Assembly: GCA_948567375.1 (NCBI GenBank)
Contig: OX419761.1
Location: 52,640,501-52,704,500, forward strand
From: Lunularia cruciata
Lineage: Eukaryota; Streptophyta; Marchantiopsida; Lunulariales; Lunulariaceae
Length of the DNA stretch: 64,000 nt
Direction: 5' to 3'
Shown: piece after piece, positions 40,886 to 52,096 of the stretch
Position numbering within the stretch: the first letter of the stretch is position 1
Layout of the letters: every line of letters starts with the position of its first letter
Program-made: the position numbers and the translations under genes
Notes under the pieces: model-generated
What the model saw: only the letters and a program-made list of their open reading frames with translations
What the model was told of the DNA's origin: nothing
Database searches by the model: none

Positions 40886-43824
40886 TTATTTATTTGAATA
40901 TTTTTTCCAAAATAAGTATCCACATATCTATACAAATTAACATTCTAATAATGCTTTTGGAAAGCAAGCATAAAAAAGACTTCAAAAATATTATATTCAA
41001 TCATTGATTTTCAAATAATTAGTAATAGCACAATCATAATAACTAACATCAAATCAAGATATCTTAATTTTAAAAGATTATTGGTCTTTTTGACTACTTA
41101 AAATTTGAAAGTCCCATCAAGAGTGCTAAGAATATTAGTGTAATGGCTACAAAGTATCTTAAATGGACACTTAGTAATCTTATGAGTTAGTTTATCTCTT
41201 ATTTTGAATTTTTGGATTAAATGATGCATGTTTAAGGCACAATGGTCAGTTTCGATAAATTTAAGAAAGTGTAATAATCTCCATATGAAAGAAAACCATA
41301 AAAAAGCTCTCTCAAAAAAAATTCAAACATATCATACAATATTTATATAAAAAGAACTTGTTGAGATATAAAACATGTTAAAAAAAGACTACTTCTACCT
41401 CACAAAAAATAGATTTGACACCGGATTTCCACCATTCAAACCATATATAAAGATTTGGAGGATTGGAGTAAACTACACACATCTAGTATAAAATAAAAAT
41501 TTAAATAGGTCTGAAATAATCTACTAATCTCCATATGAAAGTTTTCAAAAAAAGAGGAAAAATTCCCTATTATACTTTATTTTCCTAAATTGAGTAAGTC
41601 TTAATATTTGTACCAATTCAAAGTGGTATCTATTGCATAAGTCAAAAGTCATGATAACTACCATCATACAAACAATGTACTTCTTCCCAAATTGTTACCA
41701 CTTGTGGTAAGTGGTAGAGAGACACTGCATACCAAATGGTATGGAGTAAATTTGAAGGTACATCCCATACGTTACCAAATTTAAAATTTATCTAACTATT
41801 ATATCTAAAATTACTTGAAACATAAACCACAATCAATATATAATATAGCCAAATTACAACTAAGTTTGATACTTCTTGAGTGATAACTCTACACTATCAA
41901 TAATTTTCATCACTCTTATTCATAAGTTACTCTCTCTTCTTTAATGTGTAGGATGACATCTTGGTTTAGGCTTAAAAGCAAATAGTTTATATCAATAAAA
42001 TCAAGAGCCCTCATATTTTTATCACATGTTGAGTTTTCTCACCAACATACACTTAATTTGATATATATAATTTTTGTCAACAAATTATATTTGCCTTATG
42101 AAAATTATTAAAACTTGGTTCTCTTTTGGTTTGGAGCCTATATCATCGTTCAACTAGATGGATTCCAAAATTTGATAGTCTTGACTAAGGTTCAATGACT
42201 GCAACAATTGCTTTTAATTGGGTTGTTTGATCGTTTCGAGATTACCTATCCAAACTTTTGAGTACTTAGCTATAAAGATTATGTTTGTGTGTAAAGATAG
42301 ACGATTTAAAAGTCAGCATTTTAAATTTTCTCTAAAACTTATAATCTCTTCAGTATAAATCAATCCTCTTGACTTATTTTCAATCAGTTCCTCCTTTAAT
42401 GGAAATGTTTAGTTTTCATATTTTATGTTCAAAAGTAAGAAGAATATGTATTACAAACATACCTCTTTCTCGGTATATTTATAAACTCTTCGTTTAAGAG
42501 AAGTATAACTATGTTGTGCAAAAGGTAGACACCACTACGTATTCAGAGGTATGCATAATCATAACTATATTATGCACAAGAGGGCATTAGGTCTATATAG
42601 TTATGTTGAACATAACTAGCATGCAAATTCCTTCTTCATCTAGTTGTTTTGTTATGTTGTATACCACTTTTAAAGGTGGTGTTCGTTAACCCTAAGCTTA
42701 AAGAGTGAAGCCATGCAAGTATAATGCCTAGACATAAAACGATTTCTTTTATATACTGAAAGAATTACTCAAGGGAGGTTTTAAGTATTTTTTATTATTT
42801 CTTGAAAATGCTATTCTTGAAAGCATAAGCTTGAGGAAAGAAAAATAAATATCATACTTTGACATAAAATTTTATTCAAGGGTAATATATTACAAATCAG
42901 AATATTGAAAATTGTGATTTAGTTAATTCTGGATATTTTTTCAAAGCAGTAGTCCTAAAGGCCATGCATATAATGCCTTTACATAAAAATAATCCTTTAC
43001 AAAAATTGAAAAATAAAAATTCTATTCTCTTCTGAAATCTATTTAATAGGTTTATTTAATAACACCCAAGTTTTGTGAGTTAATCAAATACGTAGAAGGA
43101 TATGCGTAACCTATGCTTTGTTGTGAAATACTATTATAGTAATCAAAAATATTTTTAAATAACTTGGTTGTAAAAAAAGTTTTTATATGATATTATTTAG
43201 GTAGATTGGAAAACATACCTTACTATAGAGAATATATTGGAATTATTTGTCATGTTACTCTAAAACATAAATACTACTTCAAGAGAGTTATATTTTACAT
43301 TTAGGAGATGTGATTGAGGTACGCGTTGGTCTGACTTGTTGTTTAGTTTATTATGGTGAACAATATAACTTAGCCTTATAACATAAAATTCAAAAATTTT
43401 AAAAAAAATTCATGAAAAAAGATTCAAAATTTTTCAAAACTTAAAAATTTGGAAAAGAAAGTATATGTAATTATTTAGAATTTTTTAATTTGAAATTATA
43501 TTTTAGAAATATTTTAATGTGGCTTTCTCTCAATCTCTAATATCTATATTACAAGATGTTTCAAAACGCTTCATTCAATTTATCAATCTGACATACATTT
43601 TGTATCATATAAAGCAATCTTGTATAGAGAGAGAAATATTGGAGATTGACGTTGAATATCCAGAAACATTATCATTATTATTGGAGTAGTTCTAATTTTG
43701 AGTTAAATTTATAGTGGAAATGACATCTACTCCAAACTTTAATTCCGCTATTTCTGCAGAATTCTTTCCTCTTTATCTCGCCTCTTAATAATAACGGAGT
43801 ACAACTAGAAGAATATCGATATCG
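40322..43824. other. AT-rich unassigned DNA
   Basis: No gene or element can be supported. A hairpin-prone stretch with ACAAGGGCTT / AAGCCCTTGT and the palindrome GTATCCACATGTGGATAC lies at about 40705-40785. Confidence 0.5.
40832..40894. repeat. (AT)n microsatellite followed by (TTTA)n
   Basis: About 49 bp of pure AT dinucleotides run into four TTTA-type units. Confidence 0.95.
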
Positions 43825-43875
43825 ATACTCATGTAGATACTATTGGGGCCTAGCCCGATTTTATTTACCTCTTTT
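43825..43875 (-). repeat. Dispersed repeat family, copy 4
   Basis: Minus strand AAGAGGTAAATAAAATCGGG then CTAGGCCCCAATAGTATC; matches the family core. Confidence 0.6.
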
Positions 43876-46409
43876 GTTTGGGTTTGACGGGCTCTTCCCA
43901 TCCTTCCTCGTGTGTTCTACGGGGTCATTTTTTTCCACTAGAAAAATACAGATTTCATTTCCAATACAACAAAGTTGTAAATATGAAGTACACAGTAAAA
44001 CAAATATTAAGGTTGCTGGTAGATCAAATCTCTATTTATACAGCAACTAATTATTTTTATTTTGATCATGGTGATATACAAGACTAACTACAGTCTATTA
44101 CCATAGCCTCGGCCAACCTTTCATGATATCCGATCCAAATTCACGTGAGGATGACTTTATTAAAACGTCTTGATCTCATCTGAGCAGTTGTCTCATGAAT
44201 GGTAGCAAATTTTTCCATCTTCTATATATTCGTGAAAAAATGTCTTGAATTCATCTGCAGTCGCTTCATGAGTTCCAACCGTTATACATATACCTCTCGA
44301 TGATCATTTGTAACTTTGACTCGCTAGATTTCTTGTATTTGAGCTTGTCTCCACATTCGAGGAGAGAGATAGGAAAAAAAGAAAAATCGATTCCTATGTC
44401 CTACGTGTTAACGAGTTTCAAAGGCATCTCATGTTTGCATCGCCGAGGCAGTTATATAGTATATAGACTTTTCGTGCTCTGATTTCCTGCGTCAACGTTT
44501 TGGTTTCTGCATAGCTTTTGCAGAGAGCCAACGTGTCAGAACTTATCCTATCACCTGTTTTCCCCCACCACCTACAACAATCTTCTGGGGTTTTCCTAGA
44601 TCTTAGACGTCATGGGGACTCGTCATCGATATAGAAGCTACAGGCACCTGTGACCCTATTCTCCTTTGAATAAATAATGAGCTTCACCCATTGCAAGCTG
44701 ACTGAATGTCAAACCAGTCCGAGTGACTGAGAGTGAGGCTCCCAATATCATCTTGGATACCTCCGGATCGCATCATGAGATTGGCGTCCTGCTTTTGCAA
44801 TTTTACTGCAACTCATGATTTGCTTTCGATGTTAAGCTTTACTGTGTGCGTAGCTGATGGCGCAATTTTTGAGCCTACAAGCTGGTAGGTGGAAAAATAT
44901 ACTCTCCGAGGAGTAAGATTTCTGCCACAGTGCCACGGGCCCACACGTTCTTTTTGTCTAACGTTTTCCAGGCTGCCTCAAGCTGCACAGGTAGCCTCAA
45001 ATCGAGAACTCCCGTCTGAACTCATTGCAGACTGGGATGACCCCATGAGGGGAGATTAGGTAGGGTTTCTTCTGCAAGGAGAACGAAAGTACTCTTTGAG
45101 TGTAAAAGCTCTTTGAGTGAAAGTACTCTTATTAATCCATGTGTTTCAAGCTAAATTTCCAAAAAGATTGATTGTTGTCGGACGTGGTAAGTATCAGTCT
45201 CGATGTCTTTCTGATGTCTCAACAAAAATGTTTAGAGAAGAGACAAGCTGGTTGTACTTGCACCTTTCTATAATTGATCCCAACGGGGCTCCGTATGAGT
45301 TACACGGTGCAGCTGATACACTGAAGAGAGGTCGGGCAGCACCTCTTCTTTCAGTGTATGCATGAACCTCCAACTTCCTCGCTCAAACGAGAAGATGAGA
45401 CAATTGTCAGACGTGACACAAACTCGTCGTAGTCTCTCGTACCAGAAATGAGGTTCTTGGACAGCACTGACTTGGAGACAGGTTCTCCTTTCACGAGTTA
45501 CATGTAGATACTCTATTCCATTGAGTTCACCGAGACTAGGCTAGACCTATGCAGGTGATTTCTTCTGACTGTTACGACAGAGTAAAAGCGGTCCTTGACC
45601 TACTCCACCTCCTAGACTAAGCGATCGAATTTTGCGTGGTGGACCAGGCCGAGAGCCGGTGACTAAAACCTACACTCCCTCCTTCAACATTGCAAGTCTG
45701 ATCACTATCCAAGGGGGCAAGTCAGACGTTCAGAGTAAGAAGTAAGCGACGATGTGTGGGAAGAGACCAATCTAGCAGGTGGGAATCACGTGGGATCGAA
45801 CGCCATTCCTTCACAAACAGGAGGAGCAGCATTTCCTATCAGAGAAAGAAGGGTCGTCTCTGCCGCGAACTGCATATAAGTCTGTACAAGTATCTATCTA
45901 TCATCTCAATTCAGAGTTACTGCCGTTTCAACTCGGGGAAAGACGAGCCCCCTCAGAAACAGACAGCAGAACTTGGCAGCAATTTGATCACCTTGACTCG
46001 ACGACAAGGAAAGTTTCCTACTCGTACCTGAGAATCTCTTGGAAATGTGACATTTGTACTTCTGCAGAACTGGTCCAGAACCGCCAATCAGAAAAAGACT
46101 TAGAAATGTTCTCAGATCGACTTGGATACTTTACAAGAGTGCCTCATACCAACAGCTAACTTGGTCTGTACATTGTTCTCTTTGTATCCGGGAGCTAGAA
46201 CTGTTATCATGTAAACTCTCCTGTGACGCAAGGACCACTCCTCCTGGGTCCCATACATCCGTTTAACTCGTTCCTACTGTACGTACTCTTGAAAGAAGAA
46301 CAGTAGTTGCAGTACAGTTCTCAGCCTGGGCAAAACGTTGCAGAATTTCTGTTGCGTGTTTCCTCCACGTATTCACTACTATTCATATGTAGATGCCAAA
46401 TTACATCGA
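43876..46409. other. Unassigned DNA, less AT-rich than its surroundings
   Basis: Several plus-strand open stretches occur (45117-45365, 45756-46031, 45779-46159) but they overlap in different frames and show no domain. The stretch could hold exons of an unknown gene or decayed element sequence; I see nothing that decides it. Confidence 0.35.
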
Positions 46410-46540
46410 GAAAAGGCGACCATATAGAACACAAGAAGGATGGGAAGACCCCATCAAGCTCGTACAAGGGAGAGACAAAAGAGGTAGAATGGAGCTAGGC
46501 CACAATAGTATAGATATGAGAAATCTGCCCTATTGCACCT
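46410..46540 (+). repeat. Dispersed repeat family, copy 5
   Basis: Contains AAGGCGACCATATAGAACAC, AAGAAGGATGGGAAGACCCC, GAGGTAGAATGGAGCTAGGC and CACAATAGTATAGATATGAG; a nearly full-length copy. Confidence 0.75.
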
Positions 46541-46778
46541 AAGATATCTGAGCTATACAGGTCGCAAGGTCTACAAACTAATGGAACCTCCGAAGAAGCA
46601 TCACCTAGAGTTATTGCTCTCCTGTATGGATTGCACCCGCTAATTCTCTCTATAGAGCAATTGACTCACGTTGTCTAAAGTATACCACAAAGTTTGAGAG
46701 TGAGAGTGGTACACCCGGCATCTAATATGATAAGCTCTCGTGCTTGGCAAACGTGTCGAATGCCATGTCCATTGCCCC

Positions 46779-47057
46779 TTATAATTCCAAGGCTAGAGGA
46801 ACAAAGAGGTGACCTTGCTGCATACCCCTACACTTGCAGACCTTGCATGCTGCAGTACTGCTAGCTGACCATCCAGGAGGATGAGTAATCACTCCCTCCA
46901 AAATTACATCACGCGTAGGGTATGTAACCACAACATTCACCACGGTCACCTGATCATCTCGAACCAAGTATAAGTTTGCACTGACACGTGTTGTTTGCAA
47001 AGAATATGAATGCTCCTTCCAAGCAAGGTATCCACTCTTTCGTGCCATAGCAAACAC
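46779..47057 (-). pseudogene. C-terminal domain of the LINE-like relic
   Basis: An open 92-codon stretch. It has an acidic residue and V-x-V-T-x-P pattern (VVNVVVTYPTRD) and ends near VPLALEL, resembling the domain found after RT in many green-lineage and protist RT proteins. Nuclease activity is only suggested. Confidence 0.45.
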
Positions 47058-47916
47058 TATATCCCTGATGGCATCATGGGTAGCTATCCTCTATAAAGAC
47101 ACCATGTCATATGGACTGCTGTTGCATCTAATGTAGAACCACACTCACAAGTGAGTACTGACGATGCAAACGGGTGGATCAAACCTAGGCAGAACCTCAT
47201 CGTAGTCATGAAAGTGGTTGGTGCGAGTCAGAATGCCCTAATGCAAGGTCGAGCTAGGATCTAAGAGCTGGCACCCTTGCTGGAGCAAAAGCAAAGATGT
47301 GTTCTAGTGGCCGGGGGAATGGACTAGTCAACTAAGAGAGAATGTAGCATATGTTGACATTGTTGCTCCATCAAGGAAGACTGCAAACCTTTGGTCCAAT
47401 ATGACGGTAGTGAAGCAAAAGATGGAAGGTCCTCCCGTACCCGTGGAGATGGACCATCTCTTGTCTGCTGCAATAACACTTGGAGAGAAAAGGATCTATC
47501 CTCCACCTTGGTCACATAAGTCTCCAAAGCTGCATATCAACAACCAGAAAATGAAACTAAAGTAGGGGTGCCAAGAGACCACAACTACCCAAAAACACTA
47601 TAGGTGCCATCTTCTCCATGGATAATAGGCCGACCTCTCCACACTAGATTGGTAGAGATGTTTGTCTACATGCCAAATCCCCCCTCACACACTCAAAAGT
47701 ACATGGACCGATGATATCACCAAAGATTCCCATAATCCTCCTATCAAACCTGATAGGAAAGTCAAGGAAGGGGGAACCATGCAGTGAAGGTAAGTCAATT
47801 GATGGGCAATAATAGAGGATAGTATACAAAATACTCCTTATGGATCTCATAATAAAGAAAAGTCCTAGAGAATATTCTTTATAAGAGTAGCATCTAAGAA
47901 GAATGTGATAAAATCC

Positions 47917-48612
47917 TCATATCCTTACTAGCACTCTGAGTATATATAATCCATCTAAAGATGTGACACACCTCTTTGGAGGCTCAAGGTGAGAAGGGAT
48001 ACCTATCAAGAACCATGCTCTGCACTTTGATACCTTGGCTTTCAAGCCTACAAGATGTAGCTTGGTAGTCAAGTGATCAAAGGCCTGTCTAATTTGATCT
48101 ATGGGGCCCACAATGTGTGTATTGTTTACTAAGGAGAGAAATACATGACCTAGCATAGCCAAAGTAGTAGATAAGAGAGCTCTGAAGTGAGCCATGGCAA
48201 ACAAAGTCCTCCTAAAGGATCTCTTTGTCATGTACCAACAATTGACTCTAAGATAGTGACTTGTTCTTGTGACCACCCATGTTGGTAGTAAAATGAAGCA
48301 AGAGAGCTATAGAACAACTGCACAAAGGTCCTCCTAAAGGATCTCTTTGTCATGTACCAACAATTGACTCTAAGATAGTGACTTGTTCTTGTGACCACCC
48401 ATGTTGGTAGTAAAATGAAGCAAGAGAGCTATAGAACAACTGCACAAAGAGAATGAGACTTGCCAAGGATCCACCGACCTCCCTAGGTTCTCTAAAGATG
48501 GATGCCCAAGAGATGCTATTAAAAGCATTCTCAACATCCACCTATAGGAAAACCCACTTGGATGCCTAAGAGTTGCTATTAAAAGCATTCTCAATATCCA
48601 TCTACAGGACAA
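47917..48612 (-). pseudogene. Reverse transcriptase of the LINE-like relic (broken)
   Basis: Fragments in three frames separated by tandem duplications. The palm motif DVENAFNS appears twice in part because of a 59-bp duplication; the catalytic block reads NNTHIVGP, so one or both catalytic Asp residues are gone. The finger-side sequence HGWSQEQVTILE is readable in 48350-48541. Confidence 0.65.
48206..48449 (-). repeat. Tandem duplication of 122 bp
   Basis: The unit starting TCCTCCTAAAGGATCTCTTT occurs at 48207 and again at 48329, essentially identical. It disrupts the RT reading frame. Confidence 0.95.
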
Positions 48613-48617
48613 TCCAC
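48499..48617 (-). repeat. Tandem duplication of about 59 bp
   Basis: Two successive units containing GCTATTAAAAGCATTCTCAA, with some divergence between copies, so it is older than the 122-bp one. Confidence 0.85.
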
Positions 48618-48755
48618 TCTGGATGGATATTTAAGAGTGCCTTGATGCATAGTGAAATAGCCTTGCAACCTCCAAGTGTGGCTACTCCAAACTGTGTGGA
48701 CTAAGCTGTTCTTAGAAATGGGAACAATGCTGAAGTGTGAAGGACAATGGTGCGG

Positions 48756-49500
48756 TCTAATATTCCTAGGATAGAGAAAAAAAAATAAAGAGAAAACACA
48801 AAGTCCACACTCAAACTGCGATGCCCCAAAGGAGCACCTTCTCTTTATTATATAGCCAAAGAGGATCTCCTCCAAGAAAGCTCCACCATAGGATTAGGTA
48901 CATGGATAGGTGACCTGTCAATGAGCTCAACCCTTAGATTATTTGCTTGGATGGATGACATGTCGGTCTTGGTCCCATCTGGTTGGTCAAACCGGCTTGA
49001 CCAGAGGGAATCTTTTAAGGAATCTTCTTGTAAGAATCTCAAAATCACATGGATGAGGTACCATTGGAAAGCTCTTGGTGAGACAAACCAGAGGAGAGGG
49101 AAGGACAAGCTATCCTCTATTGAGAGGAAAAGTCTGCATATTTTTTAGGCATAATTCATTTGTTTAGGCTTCCAAAATTGCCTCTAAAGTTTTCAGGCCT
49201 ATTGTGGCTTCTGCCCTATTCATAGAAGTGTTCTTTTGGTGATACCTCAATCTAATATACTTTCTCCATCATGTATAATATCCTTCCAGATTTCACCACC
49301 CCAAGTTTCACCTCTAGATCATATGTTTAACTATTGATTCTAAAGTTTCCAAGCATATTTTGGTTTCTGGTCTATTAGTAGAAGTACTCTTTTGGTGATA
49401 CCTTTTTTTGATCTACTTAGTCCATCATGTATAACATCCTTCTAGGCGTTACAAAACCAAATTTCATCTCTAGATCATTTGTCTAGCTATCTGTATTACA
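48756..49500 (-). repeat. Solo LTR of the chromovirus A family
   Basis: 745-bp LTR on the minus strand, beginning TGTAATAC and carrying the same internal duplication as the left LTR of chromovirus A. It is flanked by perfect 5-bp duplications TGCGG (48751-48755 and 49501-49505) with no interior, the mark of LTR-LTR recombination after insertion. Confidence 0.9.
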
Positions 49501-51104
49501 TGCGGCTAATCAAGCGCAAAACACAATCTGTCCAATGCCCCCCTTCCCTTCTCCATCACAAGAAGTAGACTAGCCCCTAACACCAGACTCGTTGATGTAG
49601 GGATATCTCTCCTTGTTATTACTATAACCCTGAGAAATAGCTTGGTAAATCCACTAGAAGGATCATCTTCCTAAAAGAAATCTCTAATATGCTCATATAC
49701 CATCCTTGACAAGCTTCATGAGGAGAGGCTAGGAGCATTGCACAATGCTTGTGCAAAAAGTGATCTATGAAGACATAAAAGTTACTCAAGTTGATCATCT
49801 TAGACCTCTAATAGTACTCCGTCTCCTACCATAGGATGTAGTGAGCATAGGGATGAGATAGTCTCATGAGTGAGACTAGCCATAGACAAAGGATGTAGTG
49901 CTCCTGCTGCTCTACTAAAATCTTCTACTTGACCCAATGCTTACACCGTCATAATTGAGAAGACTTTGTAGTATCATGTGGTAGAATTTGTCTCCTAAAA
50001 CATGCAACTCTAACCGACTCCTCTTGTAGGGCAGCCCAATCTACAGCTCAGAATTATAAAAATCTAGCAACCACCTCTCTATGCCTTGCACGTCTCCCTC
50101 TAGCATAACAAAGACACCATCAAGGGAGTAAGAGGAATAAGAACCATGTTAACTCATCCAAGGGAACATGTGCCAAACTATCAAGTGGTAGGTGAAAAGC
50201 TTGTCTAGACTCATCATGGAGTGTATAGGGTAGCTTATGGAATAGACGTGGACATGGAAAACTAGTCTCAAGTAATCCCAAAATACAACCTACTTGAGAT
50301 GCTAACCACTCCCACGACTTGATCGGTATCCTTGGAACGGTCAATGAAGAGATAAAGGAAGCGTGCGTAATCTCAAGTATCATTATTGTGGAGGTGGTCG
50401 CTTGCCTCACATGAACATCCCAAGTGGTCCAATCACAATCTTTGTGCATCACATGGATCTTTACCCCTTGCAAGGTAAAGCTTCAATGACACACCGGGCA
50501 TGGTGTAGCCGGAGCCGCTCTAGGCGGCCATACATGGGAAAATGTAACTATGGCTAGCACAAGAATAAAGATTGTAACACACGATGCTTCTCTCTATATC
50601 TCCCAATACCTGCAAAACCACAACCCTTCACATCCCAACTCACATGAATAATCTCTCTAAACACTAAAACTATAAACTCTCATAACTTTCAATTTCTATC
50701 TCAAAATTTTTTTAACTAAATTCCCATGTAATTCAAACATGAATACCAAGAGATTAGAAATGGAAATTATAGACCCCTTACTCTCAATGTTAAGAAGTCA
50801 ATCTAAACCCTAAAACACCTAAAAGTACCCATAACTTTCTACTCAATTTTCCATAGTCTTCAATATAGGTACCAATGGAACCGAAATTGAAAATGAACAG
50901 GATCTACTATTGAATCATGTGAGGTATGCAGATGAGCTCTCTAAAACTCTAGAATATCCTTGCCTCCTTTCTCACCCTTCTCCCGTAAGTGTCCCAATTA
51001 AGGTGTGTGTTCCCTCTCCTCCCATAAGTGTCCTAATTATGGTGTGTGTATGGGCGACTATCCCAGTAAGAGAGCTAGGTTCTTCCTTTAGAATAAAAAA
51101 TGGT

Positions 51105-51212
51105 GACGCATAAGAACAAGAAGGATGGAAAGACCCCATCAAGCCGGACAAGGACAAGACAAAGGGGGTAAAATGAGGCTAAGCCGCAATAGTATCGGTT
51201 AGAGGAATCTGC
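51105..51212 (+). repeat. Dispersed repeat family, copy 6
   Basis: Contains AAGAAGGATGGAAAGACCCC, GGGGGTAAAATGAGGCTAAG and CCGCAATAGTATCG. Confidence 0.75.
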
Positions 51213-51221
51213 CTTTAGAAT

Positions 51222-51330
51222 AAGGAAGAAGGACGACCGCGTAGAGAAAATGAAGGATGGGAAGACCCATCAGGCCGCACAAGGGAGAGATGAAAAAGGT
51301 CAAATGGGGCTAAGCTCCAATGGAATAAAC
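51222..51330 (+). repeat. Dispersed repeat family, copy 7
   Basis: Directly follows copy 6, with GACGACCGCGTAGAGAAAAT, GAAGGATGGGAAGACCCATC and AAATGGGGCTAAGCTCCAAT. Confidence 0.75.
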
Positions 51331-51582
51331 GGTCATATACATGCGGATGCAACAAGCTGTAGATAGCTAGGAAACATCAGCCTGGATGTAGGCACAACCG
51401 GCAAAGATAACCAAACCTGCCTACTTACATACTCGGAAACCTCCTGCAGTTGCATCATGACTAATGATATGCAGTTGCAGCCCAAGAGCGTATAGATACC
51501 CACATGTGTTGAGCATATCCACAATTACCACGATATCCTATTCACGATGTCCTGAGCTAGCACTCAAAGTATCTGCTTGAGA

Positions 51583-51637
51583 AAGGCGACCGCGTAGAGT
51601 AACAAGAAGGAGGGAAGACCCCATCAAGCAAGTATCT
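51583..51637 (+). repeat. Dispersed repeat family, copy 8 (5' part)
   Basis: Contains GAAAGGCGACCGCGTAGAGT, AACAAGAAGGAGGGAAGACC and CCATCAAGC, then stops. Confidence 0.7.
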
Positions 51638-52096
51638 GCTTGACAGATAGAGATGTTTCTCAAACGTTCTGTCGATTCATCACTTGCTGCCAATTGGTAA
51701 AATTATTATTAGAGGGCGTGATCCACAATTAACACGTATATGTTATAACCTCTGTCTGCGGGAAAAGTTCATAAGAACCAGTTTGATGTTATGTCTACAT
51801 TAGTAGGTGAAATACCTTTACAGTTGTCCACTCCGAAGCTGAGATGGCATACACTCTAATCGTTGTTCCCTACAGCTACCTTTAGCAGCATAATGGGCAC
51901 TCCTAAAAGGAAGTACTGTATCTCCCGCATCTTTGACCAGTGTTTCTACACGTTGTGGCCATCCTAACCAAAATTGGATAGAAAAAAAATGGTCCAAGCT
52001 AATGTAGGATGGCTAAAATGTGCGACAATGATGGTCAAAGAACCCAGAAAACTAAGATCAAATATGGGATACTGATGTAGAACAATTACGCTACAA

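Larger units (their letters stand above)
46740..50520 (-). mobile_element. LINE-like retroelement relic, minus strand
   Basis: Minus-strand RT fragments at 47917-48612 are of the non-LTR kind (DVENAFNSISW for the palm, then NNTHIVGP for the catalytic A-D-D-T-H-I-V-G-P block, where the first Asp is Asn, then GLKAKVSKCRAW). Downstream, 46779-47057 carries RDDQVTVVNVVVTYPTRD, a pattern found after RT in such elements that may be a restriction-like nuclease remnant. Upstream coding is traceable in pieces to about 50500. A solo LTR (48756-49500) interrupts it. No LTRs of its own were found. Confidence 0.6.
50521..52096. other. Unassigned DNA with dispersed repeats
   Basis: No gene is supported. 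It holds three copies of the short dispersed repeat (51105, 51222, 51583) and a tandem duplication of about 43 bp at 50971-51056 (AAGTGTCCCAATTAAGGTGT and AAGTGTCCTAATTATGGTGT). It forms the downstream flank of the GDSL gene. Confidence 0.5.

Noticed and set aside
40832-40894. Replication origin or matrix attachment site at the AT-rich microsatellite
   Set aside because: AT-richness and a microsatellite alone do not support either function.
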